Assembly: GCF_035046505.1 (NCBI RefSeq)
Contig: NC_089830.1
Span: 19,238,061-19,302,060 of the forward strand
From: Tiliqua scincoides
Lineage: Eukaryota; Chordata; Lepidosauria; Squamata; Scincidae
DNA: 64,000 nucleotides
Direction of reading: 5' to 3'
Shown: one piece after another, positions 1 to 9,087 of the stretch
How the letters are laid out: each line of letters begins with the position of its first letter
Numbering within the stretch: the first letter of the stretch is position 1
Notes under the pieces: model-generated
Seen by the model: the letters and a program-made list of their open reading frames with translations, nothing else
The model's database searches: none
What the model was told of the DNA's origin: nothing
Translations under genes and position numbers: made by a program

Positions 1-127
1 CAGGATGTGGCGATGGCTTCTGTCCAAGGGAATTGGACAGATTGATGGAGGAAATGTCCATTGCATACAGGAAGCTGGACTAGATGGGCCTTTGGCCTGA
101 TCCAGCGGGGCTCTTATGTTCTTATGG
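1..127 (+). mobile_element. CR1-like LINE 3' end, cut by window edge
   Basis: The segment runs from a 'gacagattgatggagg' stretch to 'ggactagatgggcc' and ends in 'cttatgttcttatg'. The same sequence recurs at 17100-17340, where a CR1-like C-terminal reading frame precedes it. It is therefore the 3' end of a CR1-group LINE copy whose 5' part lies outside the window. There is no coding capacity here. Confidence 0.75.
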
Positions 128-284
128 ATCATGAATGCTTATGCAACAATACATTTGTGAGTCTGCAACATACCCTCAAACTTTTGGTTGTGTCTGTGGA
201 ATTCTTTAAGCACTGTCCTCCCCATTGAGCAGTTGCTGGGCCTGGAGAAACTGAGCAGGACTCATCCCCCTCCATATGCTTAAT

Positions 285-1100
285 CAGTTCAGTTCAGTAA
301 GACCTTTACTGGCATAAAATACAGAGAAAGAACAGAACAAAACAGGAATATACAAAGACAACACAACATAAGCATAAACATCAGTCACTGCCCAGAGTCC
401 CAGGGCTCTGCCTGGCTATTACCCCAGATAAAAAGGAAGCGACATTATCCAGAGTCTCAGAATCAGGTGTGGAAAGGAGAGACTGAAGCATGGTTGAATC
501 CTCCCAGCCCTGCATCCTAGCTAATAATGGATCTAGATATTTCTTGCGTGACACATCATGTAGCGGGCAGTAAAAAAAGGTATGCATTAAAGTCTCAATG
601 CAATCCCTACCACACTTGCATTTCCTCTCTAAGTAGGGGATACCGCTGAACCTGGCCGTTAACAAGGCTGATGGAAGAGTGTTACACCTTGCCAGTGTGA
701 AAGCTCTCCGGGCCTGTGGGCACACCAGGTGGTAAAAGAAGGAGGCCAGTTTCCCAAAACTGACTGGAATATGAAGATGGAGTGGAGAACATGTGGTTCT
801 GGCGGCACTAAACAGCTCTTGTTGTTCGATATCCAGAATTCTTCCTTTGACAATTCTGTAAGCTGCATCACAACCAATCATACCTAACTCTGCAGTGTCC
901 AGCCCTATTGACTTAATTTTACTTAGAAGATCAGTGATCTCTATAGGCAGGACTGGATCCGATAATAATTGATGCATTAGATCAGAAGAGGTGGGGTTAA
1001 ATAAAATTCCAAACCAAAATTTCAGAAGTCTTAACCATACAGTAGTCCTTAGTCGAATTACCCCACCTCGAGACATATGCTTAATCAAAATATACCTAGC
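285..1100 (-). mobile_element. Non-LTR retrotransposon (LINE) 3' fragment
   Basis: A 235-codon open frame (1088 down to 381) reads like the C-terminal region of a LINE polyprotein. It has a hydrophobic, Leu-rich first half and then a Cys/His cluster (CKCG, then MH about 14 residues on, then FYCP) of the kind found after the reverse transcriptase domain in several non-LTR clades. No reverse transcriptase core motif is present, so the copy is 5'-truncated. The 3' untranslated part continues to about 285 and ends in short ACTGA-type repeats, a usual LINE tail. The clade (CR1, L2 or other) is not settled by what I can see. The frame is intact over 708 bases, which suggests modest age. Confidence 0.65.
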
Positions 1101-1827
1101 AAAATTAAGGCTGTTTGGAGGCAGAGTCTAAAACAGACCAGAGTTTCAAGCCAGGGAAATCTGCCTCTGTGAAACAGTGCACTGAGCCAAGCTCTTAATG
1201 CAAGGAAGAGGGCCAGTAATCGCATCAGAAGGCAATGAGGGAGGATGTCATGAAAATATAACCATATCTTTTTTTTTTATCCTTTGGATTAATTAAGTTT
1301 CCAGCACAGAGCAAGGGATTGGTCTAGAATAGATCAGTGTTTCTCAAGCAGTTGTACCCACAGGACCTCCAGATCCCCATCATTTGGCAGGGAGACCAGC
1401 AATGCAATACTACAAGCAGCAGTAGGAAGTTATTGGCAGGTAGGGCCCCAGGATGTGCTTTTCACATGCTCTAAAAGCCTCTCTGTCTACCCTGAGCCTC
1501 TTATCTGGGTTTGTCGCCTTCCAATCCAGAAGTAACTGGCAATGACAACATTGCCAGTTACTTTCAGTGGTACTTCCAATAGGTGGATCATGCAAAGTGG
1601 TACAGCGAGGGGGCAAATGTTGCAAAATCCTGGTCTAGATGACCTCTAAGTTTCCTTTCCAACATTCTATGCTCTGCTATTCACTTTGTGGGGTACATGG
1701 CTTTTCAGTGGGGATCTGATATAAAGTAGCAGAATTGCTGTCTGGCAGGAATACACACTAGTTGCCTCCCCTGCCCCCCCACCCCCGTCTGAGCTGGTCT
1801 CCTTGTGGGAAAAATAACAACACCATT

Positions 1828-2063
1828 CAGTGGTTCTCAAACTGTGGGTCCAGGTCCCACCAGTGGATTGTGACCCACTTTTTGGTGGTTTGCGAAACTG
1901 ACAGGGCAGATTAGGTTATGTGTATCAAGGGTTAAACAAGCTGCTACTGGGGGGGAGGGGGAGGGAGGAGCACTGCTGCCCAATCACCATTATAGCCATA
2001 CCTCTTGGGATTTATAAACTAGGCAGCAGGCTCTAGGGCCTCTGAAATGTTTGAGAACAGCTG
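1828..2063. mobile_element. hAT-type non-autonomous DNA transposon relic
   Basis: It begins CAGTGGTTCTCAAACT and ends with a near inverted copy, GTTTGAGAACAGCTG. CAG-starting inverted ends of this kind are typical of hAT elements. No clear 8-bp duplication flanks it, so the limits are approximate. There is no reading frame. Confidence 0.5.
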
Positions 2064-2390
2064 ATCTATATGCTTTTAGCAATTGTTACCCTGCACATGC
2101 CCAATCTCCTCTGATCTTGGAAGCTAAGCAGGGTCAGGCCTGGTTAGTACTTGGATGGGAGACCTCCTGGGAATACTGGGTGCTGTAGGCTTATACCATA
2201 GTCTTTCGAGACTGAAGGTTGCCAACCATTAACAATGATAGTCAATGAGTAGGATCATAGCCTAAGTCTGTAAAAACTTTAATGCTTGATGATGTCACTT
2301 TTGGTCATGACATTACTTCTGGTGGGTCTTGACAGATTCTCTTTCTAAAAAGTGAGTCCTGGTGCGCAAAGCTTGAGAACCTCTGCATTA
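2064..2390. mobile_element. Partial hAT-A copy interrupted by a 5S SINE
   Basis: The part right of 2231 matches the second half of the copy at 3084-3447: 'ttaacaatgatag', then the 'gatgatgtcactt', 'gacattacttctggtggg' and 'ttgagaacc' blocks. The short part left of 2085 matches its 'atatgctttta' block. The 5S-derived SINE sits between them. Confidence 0.55.
2085..2230 (+). mobile_element. 5S rRNA-derived SINE
   Basis: Positions 2085-2192 match vertebrate 5S rRNA from near its start to its end, including the internal promoter: an A-box region with 'aagctaagcagggtc' and a C-box region with 'ggatgggagacc'. The first 10-15 bases of 5S are missing and a few sites differ. The 5S part is followed by a 37-base non-5S tail (2193-2229) containing 'agtctttcgagactgaagg'. 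That tail makes it a SINE and not a plain 5S pseudogene, because its reverse complement recurs at 60890-60923 next to a different body. It lies inside a hAT copy, with diverged flanking repeats (ttagcaattg / ttaacaatga). Confidence 0.8.
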
Positions 2391-2394
2391 TACT

Positions 2395-2416
2395 ATAATA
2401 ATAATAATAATAATAA
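2395..2416. repeat. (ATA)n microsatellite
   Basis: Seven uninterrupted ATA units directly follow the end of the hAT-A relic. Confidence 0.9.
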
Positions 2417-3083
2417 ATTAATAAATGTATCTAAATCAGGATTCTGTCATACACCCATTTCAACCCAATACTAAGCAGCTCACCTTGTTTCCAATATTGT
2501 TTTTACATTCCTCAGTGTAGGAAGGTCCATTTGTCACCTCCTTGACTCTCATCAGGCATTGCTTGAGGGCAAAACTCTTAACCTGAGGCTCATTCACACA
2601 GTTCCACAACATGTTCCCAAGTGCTCCTCCCCACCGACCCAGTTATGCTGCATTTTGAAACAGTGGAAGATTCTGAGAAGGATTCAAAAGGTAGCCCCAG
2701 GTAATGCAATGTGGTAAGCTTTCAGAAAATGTTGCCAGGACACTTTAACAGGAGGACAGGGAGAGAGGAGGCCTCTTCTGTTTTCTTCCTTTGACTTATT
2801 TGTATTTTTGCCTTGAGCAAGGCTGGCGCCAGGGTGCACTGGACCCACCCCCCATGAATGACCTGGGTCTAGGTGCCTTCCTGGGTGCCTTAACTTCATC
2901 CTTTTCCTGTTAATCTGGTCCTGGAAAGATGCTGGGTGTGTCATGTTTTGCCTTAACAGCAAATGGGTGAACTGATTTTTTTTTTCTTTTGCCTTTGTGT
3001 CCCATTCTTTGGTAGTTTTTGCTTCTAAGGTTCACACTTCCCTGGTCCTTCTGCAACCATAGTACACCTTGACAAATCCCTTG

Positions 3084-3447
3084 CAGTGTTTCTCAAACTG
3101 TGGGTCAGGACCCACTAGGTGGGTTGCAAGCCAATTTCAGGTGGGTCCCCATTCATTTCAATATTTTACTTTTAATATAGTAGACTTGATGGTATGAGAC
3201 TGCATTTTGGGAAATGTTACACATCTGTGCTTTTAACAGGCTACTTATTGTGTATATGCTTTTAACAATGATAGCAAATGGGACTTGACTTACTCCTGGG
3301 TAAGTGTGGGTAGGATTGCAGCCTAGGATTGTTAAAAATTTTCCTGCTTGATGATGTCACTTCCGGTCATGACATCACTTCTGGTGGGTTCTGACAGATT
3401 CGTATTCTAAAAAGTGGGTCCCAGTGCTAAAAGTTTGAGAGCTGCAG
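3084..3447 (+). mobile_element. hAT-A non-autonomous DNA transposon
   Basis: It starts CAGTGTTTCTCAAACT and ends AGTTTGAGAGCTGCAG, an inverted pair. Inside are family blocks shared with 2064-2390, 25339-25683 and, reversed, 50055-50512: 'ggtgggtccccattcattt', 'aacaatgata', 'gatgatgtcacttccgg', 'aaaaagtgggtccc'. It has no coding frame. The flanking 8-mers do not match, so this copy is old or its ends are eroded. Confidence 0.7.
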
Positions 3448-3557
3448 CTTTATGGACTTAAAATTTTTTTCCCACTTAACTGATTTTCTTTTTTCTATAA
3501 TAATCGGTTTTCTCACCCATTTTGTGGACTCGCATTCATTTTTGGGTTATCTTCGTG

Positions 3558-4005
3558 CAGGGTCACCAAAGTCATTTCATACTGAGGGCCAATTAGCATT
3601 CATGATGCCTGCTGAGGGCCGGAAGTGATGCCATAAAGCAGAAAGTGATGTCATTAAGCTGATCATGACCAGACATGAGCACTTTTTGCTCACTTAGGAA
3701 CTCACAGCCTGATCCTATCCACACGTTCCTGGGAGTAAGCCCCATTGACTCTAATGGGACTTATTTCTGAGTAGACCTGCATAGGATTGGGCTCTCATTA
3801 GCTGTAAATAGCAGAACATCCTAAACCTTGATTATATTTTCAAGATACGGGAGAGCCAAATTATCACATGGGCTGCCATTTTAGCAGTGATAGCACAGTT
3901 TAGCGGTTGAGAGTAACTGATAGTGGTGCTCGAAGAGCCTGAGGGCTGGATAAAGAGCGTCCAGGGGCCGCATCTGGCCCACAGGCCTTACGTTTGACAC
4001 CCCTG
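3558..4005 (+). mobile_element. hAT-B non-autonomous DNA transposon with nested MITE
   Basis: The left end is a degraded CAGGGGTGTCAAACTC type and the right end is GTTTGACACCCCTG. Flanking 8-mers TCTTCGTG and TCTTAGAG agree at six of eight sites, as expected for an old hAT target duplication. The body matches the younger copy at 12677-13017, but this copy is 107 bases longer, most of it a 90-bp insertion at 3705-3794. Confidence 0.7.
3705..3794. mobile_element. 90-bp hairpin MITE (PIF/Harbinger-like), nested
   Basis: This is an imperfect palindrome with outer arms 'ctgatcctat' and 'ataggattgg' and inner arms 'gagtaagccccattg' and 'aatgggacttattt'. It is absent at the same point of the sibling hAT-B copy (about 12820), where 'ggacctcattagc' is continuous. 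The flanks therefore read as a TCA duplication around a 90-bp insert. The length equals that of the copies at 29459 and 43341. Confidence 0.7.
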
Positions 4006-4365
4006 TCTTAGAGGATCTTTCTCCATCTCTACCTGATATTCAAGCAAGTTTGGTAGCTGTGAATGTGATGATATTCCTTTAACTTTGGGGGATGGCTTGC
4101 AGCACAGCTATTTTATGCATGTTGACTCAGAAGTAAGTCCCATGGAGACTTACTTCTAGGTGTATAGACAACAGAGGAGACAGGTGCTGGGTCACAGTCA
4201 ATTTGGACTATGTGTAGGGTTATTTCTGGGGTAACAAAGGGACATATAGTGCAGTCCTCTGCATGCCTACTCAGAAGTAGGTGCCACTGTGTTCATTGTG
4301 GCTTACTTCTGTGCTGAATGTATGTTTGAATGAATTGCCTTAAAAAAGGCAATTTTTAAGGTAAC

Positions 4366-4449
4366 CCACAGCCCAATCCTATGCATGCCTACTCCATTAT
4401 AGTCAATGGAGCTTACTCCCAGGTGAGTGTGGATAGGATTGCTGCTTTG
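4366..4449. mobile_element. Hairpin MITE copy
   Basis: It carries the family outer arms 'cccaatcctatgc' and 'ggataggattgc' and the inner arm 'cttactcccagg'. Shorter relics of the same family lie at about 4110-4160 and 4245-4290. Confidence 0.6.
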
Positions 4450-5624
4450 TTGTTTATTACCTCATTCAGGAATAAGCAAAGGGTCGCATTGTGGAAATTG
4501 GAAAATTGACTGGAGGACCACCCACAGGTACCTGCTATAAATGTTATCATGGCTGATTTCAGCAAGTTTTCCATTCCTTTCTTTTTTGGACGCACACCAT
4601 TCACGCAAAGCCCTTTTTTGCATCTTTTTTGCTGGAGCTGGAACCATGGATCCTGGCTGCGTGACAGAAGAGGTAAGGAGAAGGAGAGATGGATGGCACC
4701 AGAAGCTGGTCAAGACAGGTACTGGCCAAGGACCCACCTAACCAGGCCGACCCCCAAAGTGCCTCCTATTAGCCAATGGGAAGGGTGAGGCTGCTATCAC
4801 CCACAAGATTAGGGGGAGCCTGTGGCGGACTTTGACCCAAAGCTGGGTGCCTGTGCTGGTATGACCCCATGACTCTTCAGGCTTCAGTGAAGTCTGGCTT
4901 CCTTTTACATCTGTACAATGCTTTTGTGCTGGAGAGGAGAGCAGAGGGCAGAGATTTGAGTGATTTCAAGGCAGAAGAAGGGGGGGAATCATGTGCTTAG
5001 CTGTGTTATTAACAGCCTTTTCAAGAATTACCTGAGAAGGGAATGGCAATATAATGCTGGATGTCATTCCACCTGTGTGGTGTTGGCTGGAAGCTGCTGT
5101 TTGCCAGCAAGAGGACAGGTCAAACTGGTTCACTCCAGGCTTTGAAGTTGTGCAACAGGGGCTTACACACTGACTTTGGAGAAGGCCCTACTGGAATCAA
5201 CTGAACTGTATGTACTCAGAGTGAACACAAGATCAGACAAAATGTCTGATTACTTCAGAGCCTGGGCTTGGAGAGATCAAATGCAATCTTGGTTTTGTTC
5301 CAGTCTGATGGGGCCAAGCCTGGTCTCTCCCAAGACCTCCTGGTGCTTGAGGCAGCATGCCGAATGTTATTGCCCACCTGGTGGTATGCCCGTCCCTGGA
5401 TTAGAAAAGGATCAGGGGGATAGAGCAGAAGAGAAAGTGTGGAAGAGAGGAGAGTGGTGGGCTAGAGCATCACTGTAGCCCACCACTCTTCTCCACACTT
5501 CCTCTTCCTCATGGAATATGCAAAAATTAATTAAAAATTGATTTAAAATTAATTGATTAAAATTAATGAATTAAAAACTATGGGTCATAGTAAGTTCCAT
5601 GATTGTTGGCTTAAAACTTGTCCT

Positions 5625-5700
5625 CGACTTATAAGAACATAAGAACAGCCCCACTGGATCAGGCCATAGGCCCATCTAGTCCAGCTTCCTGTATCCCTAC
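5625..5700 (-). mobile_element. CR1-like LINE 3'-end fragment
   Basis: Reverse complement of the 'ggactagatgggcc...tgatccag...cttatgttcttat' tail seen at 75-127 and 17285-17340. Only the last about 75 bases are kept, the common fate of 5'-truncated CR1 insertions. Confidence 0.7.
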
Positions 5701-6354
5701 GCACAACATACAACCCATAACACATAACTGGGAGTGTGCAATTCAATTCGCAGTAGAGAGGTGCAGCTGCATATATTTGCAACTCTTTTTAGTCAGTAGA
5801 CCCACTTCTTTCCATGGGTGTTATTCTTAAGTAATGGTGCAGTGAACTATAGCCTGGGATGGAGGGTTCCATCCTGGTGTTTCAAAAAACAGACTTGCTT
5901 TGCAAGCATTTGCAAAAGGGAACCAGGCTGCAGCAGAAGAAAGGAGATTAAAAGGTTAACTTTGGCTGGAATTTCTCAGTTGTCCTAGAAAATGTCTCTG
6001 CCCTGCCTGCCTGCAGAAAGGCTCTGCCCTCTGATTGACTGGAGATCAGGCGAAGTGATAATTGGAGCTTGATTACTTGTCAAAAATTTCCTTATGGCAC
6101 AATAACCCTGTGGATCTCCAGGGTGTCACCATCCCCTCTCTTTTTGTGTTGCTTTTTCTTTGAGGTGTGAGTAGTTTTGGGGGATGCATTTGTCCTCCCC
6201 CACTGGCACCCTGGGGCTGCCCCCCCCTTCTCCCTCTTGCACCATCATCAGCATCCTGCATGCCTCCTCCAGCCTGGGATTCCACTCACCTAGGGCCACG
6301 CCCCCTTTAAGGGACACGCCCCCCAAGCTGGGAGGGAGGGGTGGAGAGGTAGAC

Positions 6355-6640
6355 CGCCGCTGACGTCACAATGGCTCTTCCGCGGATTGGTCGGCACCCT
6401 CCTCCAATCGCCGGCCTGTGCAATCTGTTGTTTCACGTCTGCCGCCGGCGCGCGATTGGCCCGGCGTTCAAGTGGACGACCGGGCAGCCTCCCAGAACGG
6501 CGTGCGTGACGCGCGCGGGCGCGCGCCGCCCCCTCCTCCCTCCCTCTCTCCTCCCGCGCGTGGGGGCGGCCAGACCCTCAGGGGCGGCCCTCAACGGCCA
6601 GCCAGGGAGCAGCAGCAGCAGCAGCAGCGGTGGTGAGTGA
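6355..6640 (+). promoter_or_regulatory. CpG-island promoter, probably of the B4GALT3-like gene
   Basis: This is the only strongly CpG-rich stretch in the first 27 kb. It holds a full CRE (TGACGTCA at 6361-6368), three CCAAT boxes (inverted at 6386-6390 and 6455-6459, direct at 6404-6408; NF-Y type) and runs such as 'gacgcgcgcgggcgcgcg'. There is no TATA box. This is the usual make-up of a housekeeping promoter with dispersed start sites. Assignment to the + strand gene at 27.6 kb is inferred from the strong + strand splice donor at 6633 and the lack of another candidate before the first coding exon. Bidirectional activity toward the left cannot be excluded. Confidence 0.7.
6500..6632 (+). other. 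Putative non-coding exon 1 of the B4GALT3-like gene
   Basis: A consensus donor (GGTG|GTGAGTGAG) occurs at 6633. The start is only approximate because no transcript evidence is available. The exon would end with an (AGC)n run at about 6607-6629 and is very GC-rich. Splicing to the acceptor before 27596 would give a leader of roughly 200 bases ahead of the ATG. Open frames on the + strand exist across it, but none is recognisable as protein. Confidence 0.5.
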
Positions 6641-6667
6641 GAGGGAGCAGGAGCCAGCCTGGAGCGG

Positions 6668-7133
6668 GCTTACTCAGAAGTAAGTCCCATTGCGGTCAGT
6701 GGGACTTACTCCCAAGTAAGTGCCTAGCTGAGTGGAAGGAGGAGGGGTGCAGTTGGTGCTTCACTACCAGCCCGTTCCTGTGCAGGTCTACTCAGAAGTA
6801 AGTCCCACTGTAGTCAATGGGGCTTACTCCCAGGTCAGGGTGGGGTAGGAAGGCAGCCTACCAGCTCCAGCCTAGGCAGGTCTACTCAGAAGTAAGTCCC
6901 ACTGTTGTCAATGGGGCTTACTCCCAGGTCAGGGTGGGGTAGGAAGGCAGCCTACCAGCTCCAGCCTAGGCAGGTCTACTCAGAAGTAAGTCCCACTGTT
7001 GTCAATGGGGCTTACTCCCAGGTCAGGGTGGGGTAGGAAGGCAGCCTACCAGCTTCAGCCTAGGCGGGTCTACTCAGAAGTAGAACTACCCACTGTAGTC
7101 AATGGGGCTTACTCCCAGGTCAGGGTGATTAGG
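6668..7133 (+). repeat. Tandem array, 94-bp unit, built from the hairpin MITE core
   Basis: The block 'ggtctactcagaagtaagtc' recurs with starts at 6783, 6877, 6971 and 7065, an exact 94-base step. Each unit contains the MITE inner palindrome ('agaagtaagtccca' against 'ggggcttactcccagg') followed by a linker 'gtaggaaggcagcctacc'. Units 2 and 3 are almost identical; the last is broken by a small insertion. A single diverged unit precedes the array at 6668. It lies a few bases downstream of the CpG-island promoter, at the start of intron 1. Confidence 0.85.
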
Positions 7134-7944
7134 TTTTGCAGACAAAATAGGGTTGGCTGGTGGCAAGAGACAGTTGTGGGGGGTGAATGGGTTGTTATGA
7201 GGTTCTCCTTCCCCCTTCCAAAGAAAAGGGGGGTGGGTAAGGCTACTCTCCCTATCTTTTCAACCCCCCAATGATCGGATTGGGGGGGGGCTGCTGTGCC
7301 TTTCTCATCGGTTGCTCTTCACCTTGGCCCCCCTTCCCTTCTCTAAATCATCCTCCCCCCCACCTTTCTTTGCCCAGATTAGACCTCAGTTTTGCCGGAT
7401 GTCATCTGGGAAATGGGACCAAGTAGCTGGACTTGGGGAGGGGAAAGAAGTGGGGTGAATTGCTCTTTTTGGGGGGAGGGAGTTCCCTTTGAATAAAAAC
7501 AAACTTTGATGGGGGTGGTGGTGCTGGTGGTGATAATGATGATGATGATAATACTGCTGCCCTGTTTTTTGGAGAGAGTGTTGAGGCTGCAGCCAAGCCT
7601 GCTTGCTCCTGAGCCCCATTGAATGCAGTGGGGTTCACCTCTGTCAGTGTTGTGTCTGGGTGTGGGGGTGAATGGAGAGGTGTGTCCATCCTACTGTGTT
7701 TTTGCCTTTTAGTGATATTGACTAATTGAGGTTGGCTGGTGGCAAGAATCCATTGCCCTGGGGGAGTGTGGTCCTTGCCTTTCTCCTTTCCATAGAAAAG
7801 GGGGTGGGGATTGCCTCTTTTTCTCTTCCCCTCCCCCTTTCGAACCATGTTTGGGATGGGGGGTAGCTGTTGTACCTTCTCCAGTACTTGTTCCTCACCC
7901 TGGCCCCCACCCCTTTCCCCCCCAAGTCCTCCTTTCCCCACCCA

Positions 7945-8010
7945 CCTAAGAACAGCCCCACTGGATCAGGCCACAGGCCCATTTAGTCCAGCTTCCTGTA
8001 TCTCACAGTG
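7945..8010 (-). mobile_element. CR1-like LINE 3'-end fragment
   Basis: It repeats the reverse-complement CR1 tail ('ccactggatcaggcca', 'tagtccagcttcctgtatc') found at 5625-5700. It lies in intron 1. Confidence 0.7.
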
Positions 8011-8091
8011 GCCCCCCTTTCTTTGCCCAGATCAGATCCCAGTTTTGCCATCTCATCTGGGAAATGGGGACCAAATGGCTAGACTTGGGTA

Positions 8092-8261
8092 GGGTTACCA
8101 GATACAAAGTGGGACAGAGTACCTATACCTTTAAACATTGTAGAGAAGAGGGAATTTTGGCAGGTACAACACAACATGGAAGGGTTTAAAAAAGCTTCAC
8201 CTGCCATAATTCCCTCATTTATACAATGGTTAAAGGTGTCTCAGTTTGCATCTGGTAACCC
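8092..8261. mobile_element. 170-bp MITE with 12-bp inverted ends
   Basis: It begins GGGTTACCAGAT and ends with the exact inverted copy ATCTGGTAACCC. Further inside, 'cctttaaacattgta' and 'tacaatggttaaagg' also form an inverted pair, so the whole unit folds back on itself. No clear target duplication or reading frame is visible. The superfamily is undecided. Confidence 0.7.
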
Positions 8262-8886
8262 AATACATGAGGAGGGGAAGGGTGTGGGGTGAATTCTGGG
8301 GAGGAGGAAGAGAGGGGGTTCCTTTTTAAAAAAAATAAAAACAAACTTTGATGTAGGGTGGTGGTGGTGATAGTGATGATGGTGCCCCCTTTTTTGAGTC
8401 TTCAAGCTGCATCCCCAAGCCTGCTTGCTCCTGAGTGCAGTGGGGTTGACCTCTGAGCAAGCATGCTTAAGCTTGCATTGCCAGTGTTGGGTCTGGGGTG
8501 GGGGTGATGGGAGAGGTGTGTCTAACTGTGTTTTTGAATAAATGGCCTTTCTTTTCCTTTCTCTGAATAAACCTGCATCTGGGATGTGCTTATTGGATCA
8601 GTTGCTGCTCTTCTTGGAAGAAACAGTGGTTTCTTTTTCTGATTGAAAATAAACTTGGGATGGGGCTTTTGGTGGTTACACAGCTCTCCAGCCTTCCCAG
8701 TTATGGATGTCCTTTTTGTTAGCTTTGTATAGGATCTGAAGAAGACGACCCATACATCATTTTCTATATTGTGGGTGTCAGCCTGTGACATCAAATAGTT
8801 TCCTCAGTAAAAACAGAATGGCTTCAAAAGTTCTTTTTTTGGGGGGGGGAGGAGTAATTCTTTGGAATTCTTTTTTAATATATTAT

Positions 8887-9087
8887 GGGTGCAATCCTAA
8901 CCCCTTATGTCAGTGCTTTTCAGCACTGGCATAGGGGTGCCAATGGGACATGTGCTGCATCCTGCAGTTGGGTGTCACTCATGGAGGCCTTCTCAAAGTA
9001 AGGGAACATTTGTTCCCTTAACTCAGAGCTGCATTCCCCTTATGTCAGTGCTGGAAAGCACTGACATAAGGGGTTAGGATTGCGCCC
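8887..9087. mobile_element. 201-bp MITE with long inverted ends
   Basis: Left arm GGGTGCAATCCTAACCCCTT... and right arm ...AAGGGGTTAGGATTGCGCCC are inverted copies over about 30 bases, continuing through 'atgtcagtgct'. The flanking triplet is TAT on both sides, fitting a 3-bp duplication. A diverged second copy is at 29182-29360. The outermost arm (GGGYGCAATCCTAACC) is shared with the 90-bp hairpin MITE, which suggests mobilisation by one transposase. Confidence 0.75.

Noticed and set aside
2085-2192. Functional 5S rRNA gene
   Set aside because: The 5' end is missing, there are several changes in the body, there is no terminator T-run directly after it, and a SINE tail is attached.
4541-4788. 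Overlapping open frames on both strands near 4.5-4.8 kb
   Set aside because: No recognisable domain, no supporting splice structure, and frames open on both strands at once; treated as chance.
6371-6640. Two + strand open frames across the CpG island with poly-Ser or poly-Gln ends
   Set aside because: They come from GC-rich sequence and the (AGC)n run at the end of the putative non-coding exon; no homology seen.
7402-7941. 179-codon - strand frame rich in Pro, His and Gly
   Set aside because: Low-complexity translation of G-rich/GT-rich intron sequence, with poly-His from a GAT/GGT microsatellite; no domain.
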